A program made the position numbers and the translations under genes. Positions 38,876 through 48,793 of a DNA stretch of 64,000 nt are shown piece after piece. The first letter of the stretch is position 1. Each line of letters starts with the position of its first letter. Origin of the DNA: an uncultured Alphaproteobacteria bacterium (GTDB taxonomy: Bacteria > Pseudomonadota > Alphaproteobacteria > Methylaequorales > Methylaequoraceae); contig CACEXK010000001.1 in the NCBI GenBank assembly GCA_902563505.1, forward strand, positions 1 to 64,000, written 5' to 3'. Below the pieces are notes generated by a model. That model was not told where the DNA came from. It was given only the letters and a program-made list of their open reading frames with translations, and searched no databases.

Positions 38876-39745
38876 ATGAAAAGTTTAATTAAAAAAGCTA
38901 TTTTTCCTATTGCAGGCTTGGGAACAAGATTTCTACCGGCAACAAAATCAATTCCAAAAGAAATGCTAACCATACTGGATAGACCAGTTCTTGAATGGGC
39001 AGTTTTAGAAGCCTCTAAATCAGGAATAGAAGAAATGATATTCGTAACCTCATCAAATAAAAATACTATACTAGAACATTTTGATAAATCTGAACTCTTG
39101 GAACTATCTTTGAAAAAAAAAAAAAAACTAGATAAATTAAAATTAATTAAAGAGCAAAATAAGCTTGGGTATTTTTCTATTGTTATCCAAGATGAACCAA
39201 AAGGGTTGGGTCATGCTGTATGGTGTGCTCGCAAATTAATAAAAAAACATGAAAATTTTGCAGTTATTCTTCCAGATGATGTTATTCTATCAAAAACTCC
39301 AGCTATTAAACAGTTAATAAATGTTTTTAATGAAACAAATTATAGTTCAGTAGTAGGTCTAAAAAAAGTTCCAAAAAAAGATGTTTCTAAATACGGGGTA
39401 ATCAACATTAAAAAAAAATATCCAAATTTCTATTCTATTTCTGATTTAGTTGAAAAACCCAAGATTGATGAGGCACCCTCAAATCTTAGTGTTGTAGGTC
39501 GTTATGTATTAAGTGAAAAAATTTTTAAAACTCTTAGCCTTAAAAAAAAAGGTTTTGGAAACGAAATTCAATTAACAGATGCTTTGAATTCATTAATTGA
39601 ACAACCAGGTCTTTTTGGAACTGAATTTGAGGGCAGGAGGTTTGATTGTGGAAGTAAGCTTGGGTTTATCGAAGCTAATTTGAACTTTGGATTGAATGAT
39701 CCAGAAATTAAATCTAATTTAAGATTGTTGATGAAGAAGTTATGA
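38876..39745 (+). CDS. galU: UTP--glucose-1-phosphate uridylyltransferase
   Basis: 289 residues. Makes UDP-glucose. The nucleotidyltransferase N-terminus has AIFPIAGLGTRFLPATKSIPKEML, later EPKGLGHAVWCAR and LPDD. UDP-glucose is the substrate of the Ugd encoded next, with which it overlaps by 4 nt. A 14-A run at 39113-39126 encodes a lysine run and is a potential slippage point. Confidence 0.96.
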   Translation: MKSLIKKAIFPIAGLGTRFLPATKSIPKEMLTILDRPVLEWAVLEASKSGIEEMIFVTSSNKNTILEHFDKSELLELSLKKKKKLDKLKLIKEQNKLGYFSIVIQDEPKGLGHAVWCARKLIKKHENFAVILPDDVILSKTPAIKQLINVFNETNYSSVVGLKKVPKKDVSKYGVINIKKKYPNFYSISDLVEKPKIDEAPSNLSVVGRYVLSEKIFKTLSLKKKGFGNEIQLTDALNSLIEQPGLFGTEFEGRRFDCGSKLGFIEANLNFGLNDPEIKSNLRLLMKKL

Positions 39746-41064
39746 AAATCACAATAATTGGTACAGGCTATGTAGGTTTGGTTTCAGGAACATGTTTTGC
39801 TGAATTTGGCGTAACTGTAACTTGTGTTGATAAAGATAAAGAAAAAATTGGAAAACTGAAAAAAGGAATTATTCCTATTTTTGAACCAGGTTTAGATGAA
39901 TTAGTAAAAAAAAATATTAGTGAAAAAAGACTTTATTTCGATACAGATTTGGAAAAATCCTTAAAAGAGGCTGATATAATCTTTATTGCTGTTGGCACCC
40001 CATCCAGAAGAGGAGATGGTCATGCTGATTTATCATATGTTTTCTCTGCAGCAAAAGAAATAGGGAAAAGACTCAAAAAATATGCAGTAATTGTTAACAA
40101 ATCAACTGTGCCAATAGGGACAGGAAAGAAAGTTTACGAAATTATTAAAAAGATCAACCCAAAACTTAAATTCGATGTTGCTTCTAACCCAGAATTTCTC
40201 AGAGAAGGATCGGCAATTAATGATTTTATGAGACCTGATAGAGTGGTTATTGGTTGTGATAGTGACAAAGCTAAGAATCTACTAAGAGAACTTTATAGGC
40301 CATTATATTTGCTTGAGACGCCAATTATATTCACAAAAAGAGAAACAGCTGAGCTGATAAAATATGCAGCTAATTCCTTCCTAGCAACAAAAATTACTTT
40401 TATAAATGAAATATCAGATTTGTGTGAAAAAGTTGGAGCTAATGTAAGTGATGTATCAATTGGTATTGGTCTTGATGGAAGAATTGGTAAAAAGTTTCTT
40501 CATCCTGGCCCAGGTTATGGAGGATCATGTTTTCCGAAAGATACTCTAGCTTTAGTTAAAACTGCTCAAGATAAAAATAGTCCACTGAAGTTAGTAGAGC
40601 ATGTGGTCCAAAGTAATCTGAATAGAAAAAAAATGATTTATAAAAGAGTTCTAAAAATGCTCTCGAAATTAAAGAAAAAGAATAAAGTTATATCAATATT
40701 AGGCTTGACTTTTAAACCTAACACAGATGATATGAGAGATAGCCCGAGTCTTAATTTAGTTCCATCGTTAATAAAAAATAATTGTAAACTTAAACTTTAC
40801 GACCCTGAGGGAATGAAGGAAGCCAAAACATATTTTAAGAAATATTCAAATTATATAAAATGGTGCAATGACTCCTATGAGGCTTGTGAAAAGTCTGATG
40901 CTTTGGTTATTCTCACGGAGTGGAACCAGTTTAGAGCTTTGGACCTGGTTAAATTAAAAAAAATACTTAATCATCCAATAATTATAGATTTAAGAAACAT
41001 TTATAACCCTAAAGAACTACAAGAACTTGGATTCGATTATGATTCAATAGGAAGACCAATTTGA
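39742..41064 (+). CDS. ugd: UDP-glucose 6-dehydrogenase
   Basis: 440 residues. NAD-dependent oxidation of UDP-glucose to UDP-glucuronate for capsule or LPS sugars. N-terminal ITIIGTGYVGLVSGTCFAE, and the catalytic Cys263 in GPGYGGSCFPKDTLAL. Overlaps galU and the following phosphomannomutase by 4 nt each, so the three form a tight operon for surface-sugar nucleotides. Confidence 0.96.
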   Translation: MKITIIGTGYVGLVSGTCFAEFGVTVTCVDKDKEKIGKLKKGIIPIFEPGLDELVKKNISEKRLYFDTDLEKSLKEADIIFIAVGTPSRRGDGHADLSYVFSAAKEIGKRLKKYAVIVNKSTVPIGTGKKVYEIIKKINPKLKFDVASNPEFLREGSAINDFMRPDRVVIGCDSDKAKNLLRELYRPLYLLETPIIFTKRETAELIKYAANSFLATKITFINEISDLCEKVGANVSDVSIGIGLDGRIGKKFLHPGPGYGGSCFPKDTLALVKTAQDKNSPLKLVEHVVQSNLNRKKMIYKRVLKMLSKLKKKNKVISILGLTFKPNTDDMRDSPSLNLVPSLIKNNCKLKLYDPEGMKEAKTYFKKYSNYIKWCNDSYEACEKSDALVILTEWNQFRALDLVKLKKILNHPIIIDLRNIYNPKELQELGFDYDSIGRPI

Positions 41065-42449
41065 AAAAAACTATCTCCCATGTTTTCGATGAAACAATAA
41101 TTAGATCTTATGATATAAGAGGGGTATATAAGAAAACACTTTTTCTTGATGATGCAAAAATTATTGGTAATGTTTTTGGTTTGGAAATGGATGAAGGTTC
41201 AACAGTTAATGTTGCTTATGATGGACGAAAATCATCATTTGATCTCAAGGATAATTTGATATACGGGCTACTAGAGGCTGGAATAAATGTAAATGAGATT
41301 GGTTTGGGTCCAACACCTTTATTATACTTTTCTTGTTATGAATTAAAAGCAGATGGTGGAATAATGGTTACCGGATCGCATAACCCAAAAGATCATAATG
41401 GATTCAAAATAGTCAAAAATAACTCTCCTTTTTTTGGCGATGATTTAAAAAGAATTGAAAAAAATGCTAGAAAGTTTTCAATTAATAGAGTTAAGGGAAA
41501 ACTAAAAAAAATTAATATATCAGAGGATTATATAAAAAGATTATTCAAAGGTTTTAAGCAGAAAAAAAAAATAAATATAGTTTGGGATGCTGGAAATGGA
41601 GCAGCAGGTAAAATTATGAAAAATATTTCATCAAAAATTTCAGGAAAACAAGAAGTTTTATTTGATACAATTGATGGAGACTTCCCAAACCATCACCCTG
41701 ATCCATCTGATCCAGAAAACCTAAATTTTTGCAAAAAAGAAATTTTAGAAAAAAATCTAGATGTTGGGTTTGCTTTTGATGGAGATGGTGACAGATTGGG
41801 AGTTGTTGACGATTTAGGTAGGGTAATTCCTGGAGACAAAATTCTGCTACTTTTAGCCCAAGATTTACTAAAAAAAAAAAAACCTTTAATCATAGGTGAT
41901 GTGAAATGTAGTCAAGTTTTTTTTGATGAAATTGAGAGACTTGGTGGAGATGTAATAATGTCAAAAACAGGGCATAGTCATGTTAAAAACGATATGAAAA
42001 AGTATAAAGCAGATTTAGCTGGGGAAATGAGTGGACATATTTTCTTTGCATTTAATTACTTTGGATTTGATGACGCACTTTATGCTTCAATAAAGTTTTT
42101 AGAAATTTTGAATAATAATGACCAAAAACTATCCAAAATTGTTGATAAAATTCCTAAAGTTTTTAATACTCCCGAGATAAGAATTGATTGCAGTGATGAA
42201 ATAAAATTTGATGTTATAAATAATGTGATTAAAAATTTAGATCGATATAAAAAAAAAATAGTTGATATTGATGGTATAAGAGTCAGTGAAAACAATGGTT
42301 GGTGGTTGCTTAGAGCATCTAATACTCAACCTGCCTTGGTTGTTAGATGCGAATCACTAAGTCAAAAAGGTCTTGATTTTCAGAAAGAGTCAATAAAAAA
42401 AGAACTTTTAAAAACAATGCCCTCGCTATCAAGTAAAATATTCTCTTGA
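41061..42449 (+). CDS. Phosphomannomutase/phosphoglucomutase
   Basis: 462 residues. Interconverts hexose 1- and 6-phosphates. The phosphoserine loop is VTGSHNPKDHNG with S106, the metal site DGDGDR follows, and the C-terminal sugar-phosphate loop RASNTQPALVVRCES is intact. AlgC/ManB type. TTG start at 41061 within the ugd stop (4-nt overlap). Supplies glucose 1-phosphate for galU or mannose 1-phosphate. A 13-A run lies at 41870-41882. Confidence 0.93.
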   Translation: MKKTISHVFDETIIRSYDIRGVYKKTLFLDDAKIIGNVFGLEMDEGSTVNVAYDGRKSSFDLKDNLIYGLLEAGINVNEIGLGPTPLLYFSCYELKADGGIMVTGSHNPKDHNGFKIVKNNSPFFGDDLKRIEKNARKFSINRVKGKLKKINISEDYIKRLFKGFKQKKKINIVWDAGNGAAGKIMKNISSKISGKQEVLFDTIDGDFPNHHPDPSDPENLNFCKKEILEKNLDVGFAFDGDGDRLGVVDDLGRVIPGDKILLLLAQDLLKKKKPLIIGDVKCSQVFFDEIERLGGDVIMSKTGHSHVKNDMKKYKADLAGEMSGHIFFAFNYFGFDDALYASIKFLEILNNNDQKLSKIVDKIPKVFNTPEIRIDCSDEIKFDVINNVIKNLDRYKKKIVDIDGIRVSENNGWWLLRASNTQPALVVRCESLSQKGLDFQKESIKKELLKTMPSLSSKIFS

Positions 42450-42501
42450 AAATTTATTATCAATTATCTAATTTATAACAGTAGCACAATATTAGTATTA
42501 A

Positions 42502-42816
42502 ATGGCCGACGAATTAAAAATTTCCTCACAACAACTTTTAACTGAACCAAAAGTTAAAGAAAAAAAACCAAAGCTTTACAAAGTTATTTTGCTTAACGAT
42601 GATTATACGCCTATGGAATATGTAGTTATACTTTTAAGGAAAATTTTTAATAAATCCGAGTCTGAAGCAGTAAATATAATGTTAATGGTTCATAAAAAGG
42701 GTTCAGGAATTTGTGGAATTTTTACTAAGGAAATTGCAGAGACAAAAGTTTTTAAAGTTTTGAAAATGGCAAAAAATGATCAGCACCCACTCAAATGTAT
42801 AATGGAGCCTGAATAA
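42502..42816 (+). CDS. clpS: ClpS adaptor protein
   Basis: 104 residues. Delivers proteins with destabilising N-terminal residues to ClpAP. Conserved YKVILLNDDYTPMEYVV forms the N-degron pocket; VHKKGSG carries the conserved His and Gly; the N-terminal tail that enters ClpA is present. Stop codon overlaps the clpA start by one base (TAATG). Confidence 0.96.
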   Translation: MADELKISSQQLLTEPKVKEKKPKLYKVILLNDDYTPMEYVVILLRKIFNKSESEAVNIMLMVHKKGSGICGIFTKEIAETKVFKVLKMAKNDQHPLKCIMEPE

Positions 42817-45086
42817 TGATATCAGACGAATTAGAAAAAACACTTCAAAGAGCGCAAAATCATGCACAATCATTAAGTCACCAATACATGACTTTAGAAC
42901 ATTTATTATATTCAATGGTTGATGATAAAGATGTTAAAAATATTTTAGAGGCATGTGAGGTTGATGTTGTTTCATTAAAAAAAGAGCTTGAAAATTTTTT
43001 AACAAAAAATCTAAATGATCTAATTAGTGAATTAAATGAAGAGGTAAAGCCAACACTTGGTTTTCAAAGAGTAATTCAGAGAGCTGTGATACATGTACAA
43101 TCATCTGGAAAAGACCAAACTAATGCAGCAAATGTTCTAGTGGCAATATTTAGTGAAAGAGAATCGCATGCTGTTTATTTTCTTCAGAAACAGAACCTTT
43201 CTAGGCTTGATGTGGTTGATTATTTGTCACATGGTATAGGAAAAAATAATGATGATGTTTTTGAAAAACAAGTGGATGAAGACATTGAAACGGATTCAAA
43301 TGTAAAAGAAATTGATTTTGTCAGCCAGTACTGTGTTAATTTAAATCAGAAAGCTATATCTTCCAAAATTGATCCCATAATAGGAAGAAAAGATGAAATT
43401 GAAAGAACTATTCATATACTTTCCAGGAGGAATAAAAATAATCCTATTTTTGTTGGCGATCCTGGTGTTGGTAAAACTGCTTTAGCAGAGGGGCTAGCCT
43501 CCAAAATTATAAAAAATGAAGTACCTGAAATCTTAAAAAATTCGGTAATTTTCTCATTAGATCTTGGAAATTTACTTGCTGGTACAAGATTCAGGGGCGA
43601 TTTTGAGGAACGATTAAAAAAATTAATGAATTATTTTGAAAAAAATAATAATTATATCTTGTTCATTGATGAGATACATACAATTATTGGAGCGGGTGGA
43701 ACAAGTTCAGGTTCAATAGATGCTTCAAATATTTTAAAACCTGCTCTTACGAGAGGCAATTTCCAATGTATTGGGTCAACAACCTATAGTGAATATAGAA
43801 ATTATTTTGAAAAAGATAGAGCATTGTGTCGACGATTTCAAAAAGTTGATATTGATGAGCCATCGAATGAAGACACAATAAAAATTTTAAGCGGAATAAA
43901 GGAGTATTATGAAAAATTTCATAATGTTCAATTCGATGAGGAATGTATACCTGAGGCTGTAAAACTATCTCAAAGATATTTGTTGAATTTGAAGTTGCCA
44001 GACAAAGCAATAGATATTCTGGATGAAACAGCTGCAGCTGTAAAAATAAATGTAAAAAGAAAATTAAAAACAGTGAAAATTGAGGATATCCAACTTACAA
44101 TATCAAAAATAGCGAATATCCCTGAAAACTCAATTAAATCAAATGAAAAATATAAATTGAAAACACTGGAAAGAGACCTTAAAACACTTATTTTTGGTCA
44201 AGATAACGCTATAAAGATGGTTTCATCGGCTATTAAAATGTCAAAAGTAGGTTTGAGAAATAAAGAAAAAACTATAGGTTCTTTTTTGTTTACAGGTCCT
44301 ACCGGTGTTGGAAAAACAGAATTGGCAAAACAGTTAGCTAATATCATGAGAATAAATTTTGTTAGATTTGATATGTCTGAATATATGGAAAGACACAGTG
44401 TTTCAAAACTTATTGGTGCACCTCCTGGTTATGTAGGTTATGATCAAGGAGGACTTTTGACTGATGCAGTTGACAAGAACCCGCACTCAGTTGTTTTGCT
44501 AGATGAAATTGAGAAAGCTCATCCGGACCTATATAACATTCTTCTCCAAGTCATGGACTATGGAAAACTTACAGATCATCTTGGAAAAGGAATTGATTTT
44601 ACAAATGTTGTTTTGATAATGACAAGTAATGTTGGTGCCTCTGATTTAGTTAGAGAAAAAGTAGGTTTTCTTGGAAATCAATCTGAAAATGATAATACTA
44701 AGGCTATAAATAATTTCTTTAGTCCAGAATTTAGAAATAGATTGGACGCTGTAGTTAATTTTAAAATGCTTAATGAGAAAAATAGCATGAAAGTTGTTGA
44801 TAAATTTTTAATGGAACTTGAGGCCATCTTGGTTGAAAAAGATTTAATCCTTAATGTTTCTCAACATGCAAAAAAAGAATTGTTTAACCTAGGTTTTGAT
44901 AAAATCAATGGAGCCAGGCCAATGGCAAGAATCGTTCAAGAAAAAATAAAAGTACCACTATCAGAAATTCTTTTACAAAGAAATATTTCCCTGGGCATTA
45001 TAAAAGTAGATTATGATCAAAGTAATAAAAAATTCAAAATTGACTTTGTGCCTAAGAAAGATAAAAAGGAGTTAGTTAATCATTAA
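42816..45086 (+). CDS. clpA: ATP-dependent Clp protease ATP-binding subunit ClpA
   Basis: 756 residues. N-domain with two Clp repeats (1-140), first AAA+ module with Walker A GDPGVGKT at 214-221, second with GPTGVGKT at 494-501. No ClpB-type middle coiled coil, so ClpA rather than ClpB. The ClpP-binding loop reads VGF (near FLGNQSEN) where E. coli has IGL. Unfolds substrates for ClpP. Coupled to clpS. The 3' end overlaps the convergent FemAB-like gene by 11 nt. Confidence 0.96.
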   Translation: MISDELEKTLQRAQNHAQSLSHQYMTLEHLLYSMVDDKDVKNILEACEVDVVSLKKELENFLTKNLNDLISELNEEVKPTLGFQRVIQRAVIHVQSSGKDQTNAANVLVAIFSERESHAVYFLQKQNLSRLDVVDYLSHGIGKNNDDVFEKQVDEDIETDSNVKEIDFVSQYCVNLNQKAISSKIDPIIGRKDEIERTIHILSRRNKNNPIFVGDPGVGKTALAEGLASKIIKNEVPEILKNSVIFSLDLGNLLAGTRFRGDFEERLKKLMNYFEKNNNYILFIDEIHTIIGAGGTSSGSIDASNILKPALTRGNFQCIGSTTYSEYRNYFEKDRALCRRFQKVDIDEPSNEDTIKILSGIKEYYEKFHNVQFDEECIPEAVKLSQRYLLNLKLPDKAIDILDETAAAVKINVKRKLKTVKIEDIQLTISKIANIPENSIKSNEKYKLKTLERDLKTLIFGQDNAIKMVSSAIKMSKVGLRNKEKTIGSFLFTGPTGVGKTELAKQLANIMRINFVRFDMSEYMERHSVSKLIGAPPGYVGYDQGGLLTDAVDKNPHSVVLLDEIEKAHPDLYNILLQVMDYGKLTDHLGKGIDFTNVVLIMTSNVGASDLVREKVGFLGNQSENDNTKAINNFFSPEFRNRLDAVVNFKMLNEKNSMKVVDKFLMELEAILVEKDLILNVSQHAKKELFNLGFDKINGARPMARIVQEKIKVPLSEILLQRNISLGIIKVDYDQSNKKFKIDFVPKKDKKELVNH

Positions 45087-46197
45087 ATGGGTTGTATTCA
45101 TTGAGATATTTTAGTGATTCATTTACTTTTTTTCTCTCTTCTTTTAGAAATACTTTTATTGGCTCCTCTAAACTTTTAGTTTTAAACCAATGATTACTAA
45201 AAGTAAGCTCTGGGATGTATCCCCTAGCGATTTTATGTTCACCTTGAGCACCTGCTTCGACCTTTTGAATCCCGTTTTTAATTGCAAATTCAATGGCCTG
45301 ATAATAACAAAGTTCAAAATGTAAAAATTTAACTTCTTCCAAACATCCCCAATACCTTCCATATAAAGTATCCAGTCCTAAAAAATGAATTGAACAACCC
45401 AAAAATTTATTTTTTTTGAATGCTTGAATGATCAAAAGTTTTTCTACTTGATTTGTTTTAATAAGTTCAGTAAAAAAAGAATCATTTAAATAAGGTATGC
45501 TCCATTTTTTATTAATTGTATTTAAATAACACATGTAAAAAAGATTTATGTCATCTACATTGATTTCTCTGCCTTTTTTTATTAAGAATGTTATACCCAA
45601 ATTTTTCAAATATTCTCTTTCTTTTACTATATTTTTTCTTTTATTTCTTTTAAGCTTAGACAAGTAATCATTAAAATCCTTATATAAACGATTGTACCAA
45701 AAATACTGAATACCTAACCTTTGGGTAAAACCATATGTATTTAATAGATTTGAATTTTTTTTATTAATAAAGTTGATATGAAAAGATGAGATTCCTTTTT
45801 TCATTAAAAAATCCGTTAAATTATTCAGTAATTCTTCATTATTGATCTTTTCTTTAGGGTATATAAATTTTTCACGGGATACAGGAGTGAAAGGTATTGC
45901 AGATAAATATTTAGGAAAGTAATTAATTCCCAATTGGTGATGTGCATTAGCAAATATATGGTCAAACACATACTCTCCACTAGAATTAAATTTTTTGAAA
46001 TTTGGTATTATTGCTATAATTGATTTTTTTTTTTCTATTACAATATGTTCTGGTATCCAACCTGATTTCTGATCAGTACATTTTGTTTTTTCTAGATTTA
46101 TAAAAAAATCAAAATTTATAAATGGTGGTTTGTCATGAAAAGATTTCTCGCAAAATTCTTTAAGTTCATTAATTGATGAAATTGTACTTATTTTCAC
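45076..46197 (-). CDS. GNAT/FemAB-like protein of the COG3146 (DUF482) family
   Basis: 373 residues, GTG start. N-terminal FINFDFFINLEKTKC...GWIPEHIVIE and C-terminal YYQAIEFAIKNGIQKVEAGAQGEHKIARGYIPE are the hallmarks of COG3146, a peptidoglycan-biosynthesis-like acyltransferase family with a GNAT fold. Precise reaction unknown. Gene lies 1 nt after the RidA gene on the same strand, so they probably share a transcript. Confidence 0.85.
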   Translation of the reverse strand: MKISTISSINELKEFCEKSFHDKPPFINFDFFINLEKTKCTDQKSGWIPEHIVIEKKKSIIAIIPNFKKFNSSGEYVFDHIFANAHHQLGINYFPKYLSAIPFTPVSREKFIYPKEKINNEELLNNLTDFLMKKGISSFHINFINKKNSNLLNTYGFTQRLGIQYFWYNRLYKDFNDYLSKLKRNKRKNIVKEREYLKNLGITFLIKKGREINVDDINLFYMCYLNTINKKWSIPYLNDSFFTELIKTNQVEKLLIIQAFKKNKFLGCSIHFLGLDTLYGRYWGCLEEVKFLHFELCYYQAIEFAIKNGIQKVEAGAQGEHKIARGYIPELTFSNHWFKTKSLEEPIKVFLKEERKKVNESLKYLNEYNPFND

Positions 46198-46198
46198 T

Positions 46199-46678
46199 TT
46201 ATTTAAAAATTAGGCCAAAGATACCATCAATTTCAATAGGTGAATTTTTTGGTAGTGAATTAACACCCATAACGCTCCTACTATGCTCACCATTCTCTCT
46301 ACCTAATACATTTACTATAAGATTCGAGGAGACATTGAAAAGAGATGAGTGATCTTTAAATTGCTCTGAGCAATTCATATAACCTTTTATATTAAGACAT
46401 TTTATACTAATTATCCCTTTGGTAATATTAATAAAATCGCTCAAATTCCAAAGCAAATTTGAAGTTGCTAATTCAATAGATTTTATTGCATCTTTCTTTG
46501 AAAGATTAACATCTATTTTTCCTGAGAATTTTAATTCTCCATTAACAACTGGTAACTGACCAGAAATAAAAATTAAATTTTCAAATTTTAAAAAAGATTT
46601 GTAATTAGCGATTGGACTATTAGTAAAAGTTCTTTTTATTTTTAATGAATTTAATCTATCTGAAAGAAAATTACTCAT
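46199..46678 (-). CDS. RidA/YjgF family protein
   Basis: 159 residues from ATG 46678 (a TTG one codon upstream is not needed). [16 protein letters not shown] and the C-terminal [20 protein letters not shown] fit the YjgF/RidA fold of the longer YjgH-like subgroup (about 155 residues). Members hydrolyse reactive enamines/imines; the arginine that binds the carboxylate is plausible in HSRSVMG. Overlaps the end of the upstream NrdJ-tail gene by 8 nt. Confidence 0.83.
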   Translation of the reverse strand: MSNFLSDRLNSLKIKRTFTNSPIANYKSFLKFENLIFISGQLPVVNGELKFSGKIDVNLSKKDAIKSIELATSNLLWNLSDFINITKGIISIKCLNIKGYMNCSEQFKDHSSLFNVSSNLIVNVLGRENGEHSRSVMGVNSLPKNSPIEIDGIFGLIFK

Positions 46679-47504
46679 CAAACTCGTGAAGACAGGTAAG
46701 ACACTTTATGAGATTTTTTTCTTTGTAAACTGTAAAGTTTCCACATTTATCACAGGGGTCTCCCTCTAAATTATGTATATTTTTAATTTTTTCTGTTTCA
46801 TCTTTATTATTTTCATTTGTTATTAGGGTAAGGTTACTATCAAAAATATTTTTTCTAATATAACCTTTACTAGTAAACTTTTTTAAAACTGTTTCTGCAT
46901 TTTTATCCTCATTTATTGTATTTTCATAGTCCGGAATTAATTCCGTAGTTTGGTTAGTTGACTGGTTGCTAAGATCATCTCTTCCTAGATATGAAATTGC
47001 TAATTCTTTAAAAATATAATCTAGAATTGAAGTTGAAAATTTTATTTCAGCATTTCCTTTAACTTCTCCACTTGGTTCAAATTTTGTAAATGTGAACGCT
47101 TCCACGAATTCTTCCAAAGGCACCCCGTATTGAAGACCAATTGAAACTGAGATTGCAAAATTATTCATTAAACTTCTAAAAGCAGCACCCTCTTTGTGCA
47201 TATCAACAAATATCTCCCCCAAGCTTCCATCCATGTATTCACCAGTTCTCAGATATACTTTATGATTATTTATAGATGCCTTTTGAGTGTAACCTTTTCT
47301 TCTATCTGGTAATTTATTTCTTTTTGAATTGTGTTTCTTGAAATTAATTTTTTTATTATCAAGATTTTTTTTAAATTCGTCTAAAAAAACATTAGTGTAG
47401 TTAATGAAATCAAGCTTTTCTTTCTTATTCATTTTTTCAAGTTTATTTTTTTGTTTTTTCACGAAAAGATCTACAAACTTTTTTATTTCTTTAAAATTAT
47501 CCAT
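46671..47504 (-). CDS. Stand-alone C-terminal (TSCPD/NrdJb-like) protein of class II ribonucleotide reductase
   Basis: 277 residues. Residues 67-166 ([58 protein letters not shown]) match the C-terminal region that follows the catalytic barrel in long alphaproteobacterial NrdJ proteins. The C-terminus has two CxxC pairs (C251, C254, C268, C271), like the zinc-type tail that delivers electrons in NrdJ. The catalytic domain is not adjacent: the upstream neighbour is a divergent NDUFA12. Pseudomonas has a comparable split (NrdJa/NrdJb). Likely acts with an NrdJ catalytic chain encoded elsewhere. Confidence 0.82.
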   Translation of the reverse strand: MDNFKEIKKFVDLFVKKQKNKLEKMNKKEKLDFINYTNVFLDEFKKNLDNKKINFKKHNSKRNKLPDRRKGYTQKASINNHKVYLRTGEYMDGSLGEIFVDMHKEGAAFRSLMNNFAISVSIGLQYGVPLEEFVEAFTFTKFEPSGEVKGNAEIKFSTSILDYIFKELAISYLGRDDLSNQSTNQTTELIPDYENTINEDKNAETVLKKFTSKGYIRKNIFDSNLTLITNENNKDETEKIKNIHNLEGDPCDKCGNFTVYKEKNLIKCLTCLHEFDE

Positions 47505-47547
47505 ATTTGAGTTATTAGTTATTAATAATTAGGTTATAATTAATATA

Positions 47548-47916
47548 ATGAGATTATCATATAATTCTATTTTTTTAAAAATTTATTGTCTGATTTTTGC
47601 AAAAAAAGTTGGGCAAGATCAGTATGGAAATATATATTACAAAAAAAAAAACCTAACACCTAAAAATAACTTTAGAGAGAGAAGGTTTGTGCTTTACAAT
47701 GGGATGGTTGAGGCTAGTAAGGTTCCTCAAGAATGGAATGCATGGATTCACCATATGACTGAAGAAATTCCTAAAATAGAACCTAAAAAGCAAAGTTGGA
47801 TAAAAGATCATTCTCCAAACCTAACTGGAACACCATTTAAGTATGATTATAAAGATAAAAAAGATCCAAAAAAAATAAAAAACATATATGACATATGGTC
47901 ACCTGATGAAAAATAG
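47548..47916 (+). CDS. NDUFA12-like complex I accessory subunit
   Basis: 122 residues. VGQDQYGNIYY, ERRFVLYNGMVEASKVPQEWNAWIHH and the C-terminal HSPNLTGTPFKY are conserved with NDUFA12/B17.2, an accessory subunit of respiratory complex I found in mitochondria and alphaproteobacteria. Overlaps the start of the first mlaD by 11 nt. NDUFA12-mlaD-DUF2155-aat is a recurring alphaproteobacterial order. Confidence 0.92.
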   Translation: MRLSYNSIFLKIYCLIFAKKVGQDQYGNIYYKKKNLTPKNNFRERRFVLYNGMVEASKVPQEWNAWIHHMTEEIPKIEPKKQSWIKDHSPNLTGTPFKYDYKDKKDPKKIKNIYDIWSPDEK

Positions 47917-48343
47917 ATTTTTAAAATTTTTTCTTGGTATTCTTTTAGTCATAATAGTTTTTGAATTAATGCTAATTGAAAAATCCAGTAATAAAGATGG
48001 ATTTGTTAATTACTTTGCAACTTTTGATAAAATTGATGGTGTGAATGTAGGGGCGGATGTTACACTATCAGGAATCAAAGTAGGTGAAGTTAGCAAAATT
48101 ATATTGGATAATAATTATCCAAATCTACAACTTACTGTTGATAAGAAATTAAAGATTTCGTCGGATTCTTCTGTTTCAATTCAAACAGACGGATTGTTCG
48201 GATCAAAATTTCTTGTCATAGAAATAGGTGGGATGGAATCATATATGAAAGATGGGGATGCTTTTTCATTTGCTGAGGATTCTATGTTAATTCAAGATTT
48301 ACTTAAGAATATAATTTCAATAGGAGAAAAAAATAAATTATGA
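47906..48343 (+). CDS. mlaD: MlaD-type MCE protein (first of two)
   Basis: 145 residues from ATG 47906 (MKNRFLKFFLG), preferred over the ATG at 47888 deep in the previous gene. One N-terminal membrane helix and an MCE domain (about 30-115) with DGVNVGADVTLSGIKVGEVSKI and DGLFGSKFLVIE. Periplasmic lipid-binding ring of the Mla pathway that maintains outer-membrane lipid asymmetry. Overlaps the second MCE gene by 4 nt; MlaE and MlaF are not nearby. Confidence 0.87.
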   Translation: MKNRFLKFFLGILLVIIVFELMLIEKSSNKDGFVNYFATFDKIDGVNVGADVTLSGIKVGEVSKIILDNNYPNLQLTVDKKLKISSDSSVSIQTDGLFGSKFLVIEIGGMESYMKDGDAFSFAEDSMLIQDLLKNIISIGEKNKL

Positions 48344-48789
48344 AAAAAAACTATTTTGAACCAATTTTAGGTTTCATTACATTAATTATTGCAATCTTGT
48401 TTTTAAAACAATTCGTAAGTGTTAACACAGCGGATTCAAATACATCCACATATAATTTACAAGCAAGGTTTTTAAAAGCTGGAGGAATTATGATTGGAAA
48501 TGATGTGAAAATGAGAGGTGTAAAGATTGGTGTTGTAAGCGATGTGAAACTTGATAAAGAGTATTTTGCTTTGATTGACTTTCAAATATATTCAAAAATA
48601 AAAATTCCAAGAGAAAGTAATATCAAAATTGCAAGTGATGGAATTCTTGGAAATAAATACCTATCAATTACTCCACAAGGAGATAATTTGGATAATTATT
48701 TAGAGAAGTCGGGTGAGATAAAAGATGTTGAAGATTATGAGTCTATTGAAGATCAGGTTAGTAAAATAATTTTTCTGGCAACTCAATAG
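48340..48789 (+). CDS. MlaD-type MCE protein (second of two)
   Basis: 149 residues: N-terminal helix (about 8-25) and MCE domain (about 38-120) with GGIMIGNDVKMRGVKIGVVSDVKLD and DGILGNKYLSITPQGD. This copy is the closer to standard alphaproteobacterial MlaD. Together with the preceding gene it forms a tandem pair with a 4-nt overlap, so hetero-oligomeric rings are possible. Confidence 0.87.
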   Translation: MKKNYFEPILGFITLIIAILFLKQFVSVNTADSNTSTYNLQARFLKAGGIMIGNDVKMRGVKIGVVSDVKLDKEYFALIDFQIYSKIKIPRESNIKIASDGILGNKYLSITPQGDNLDNYLEKSGEIKDVEDYESIEDQVSKIIFLATQ

Positions 48790-48793
48790 TTTT

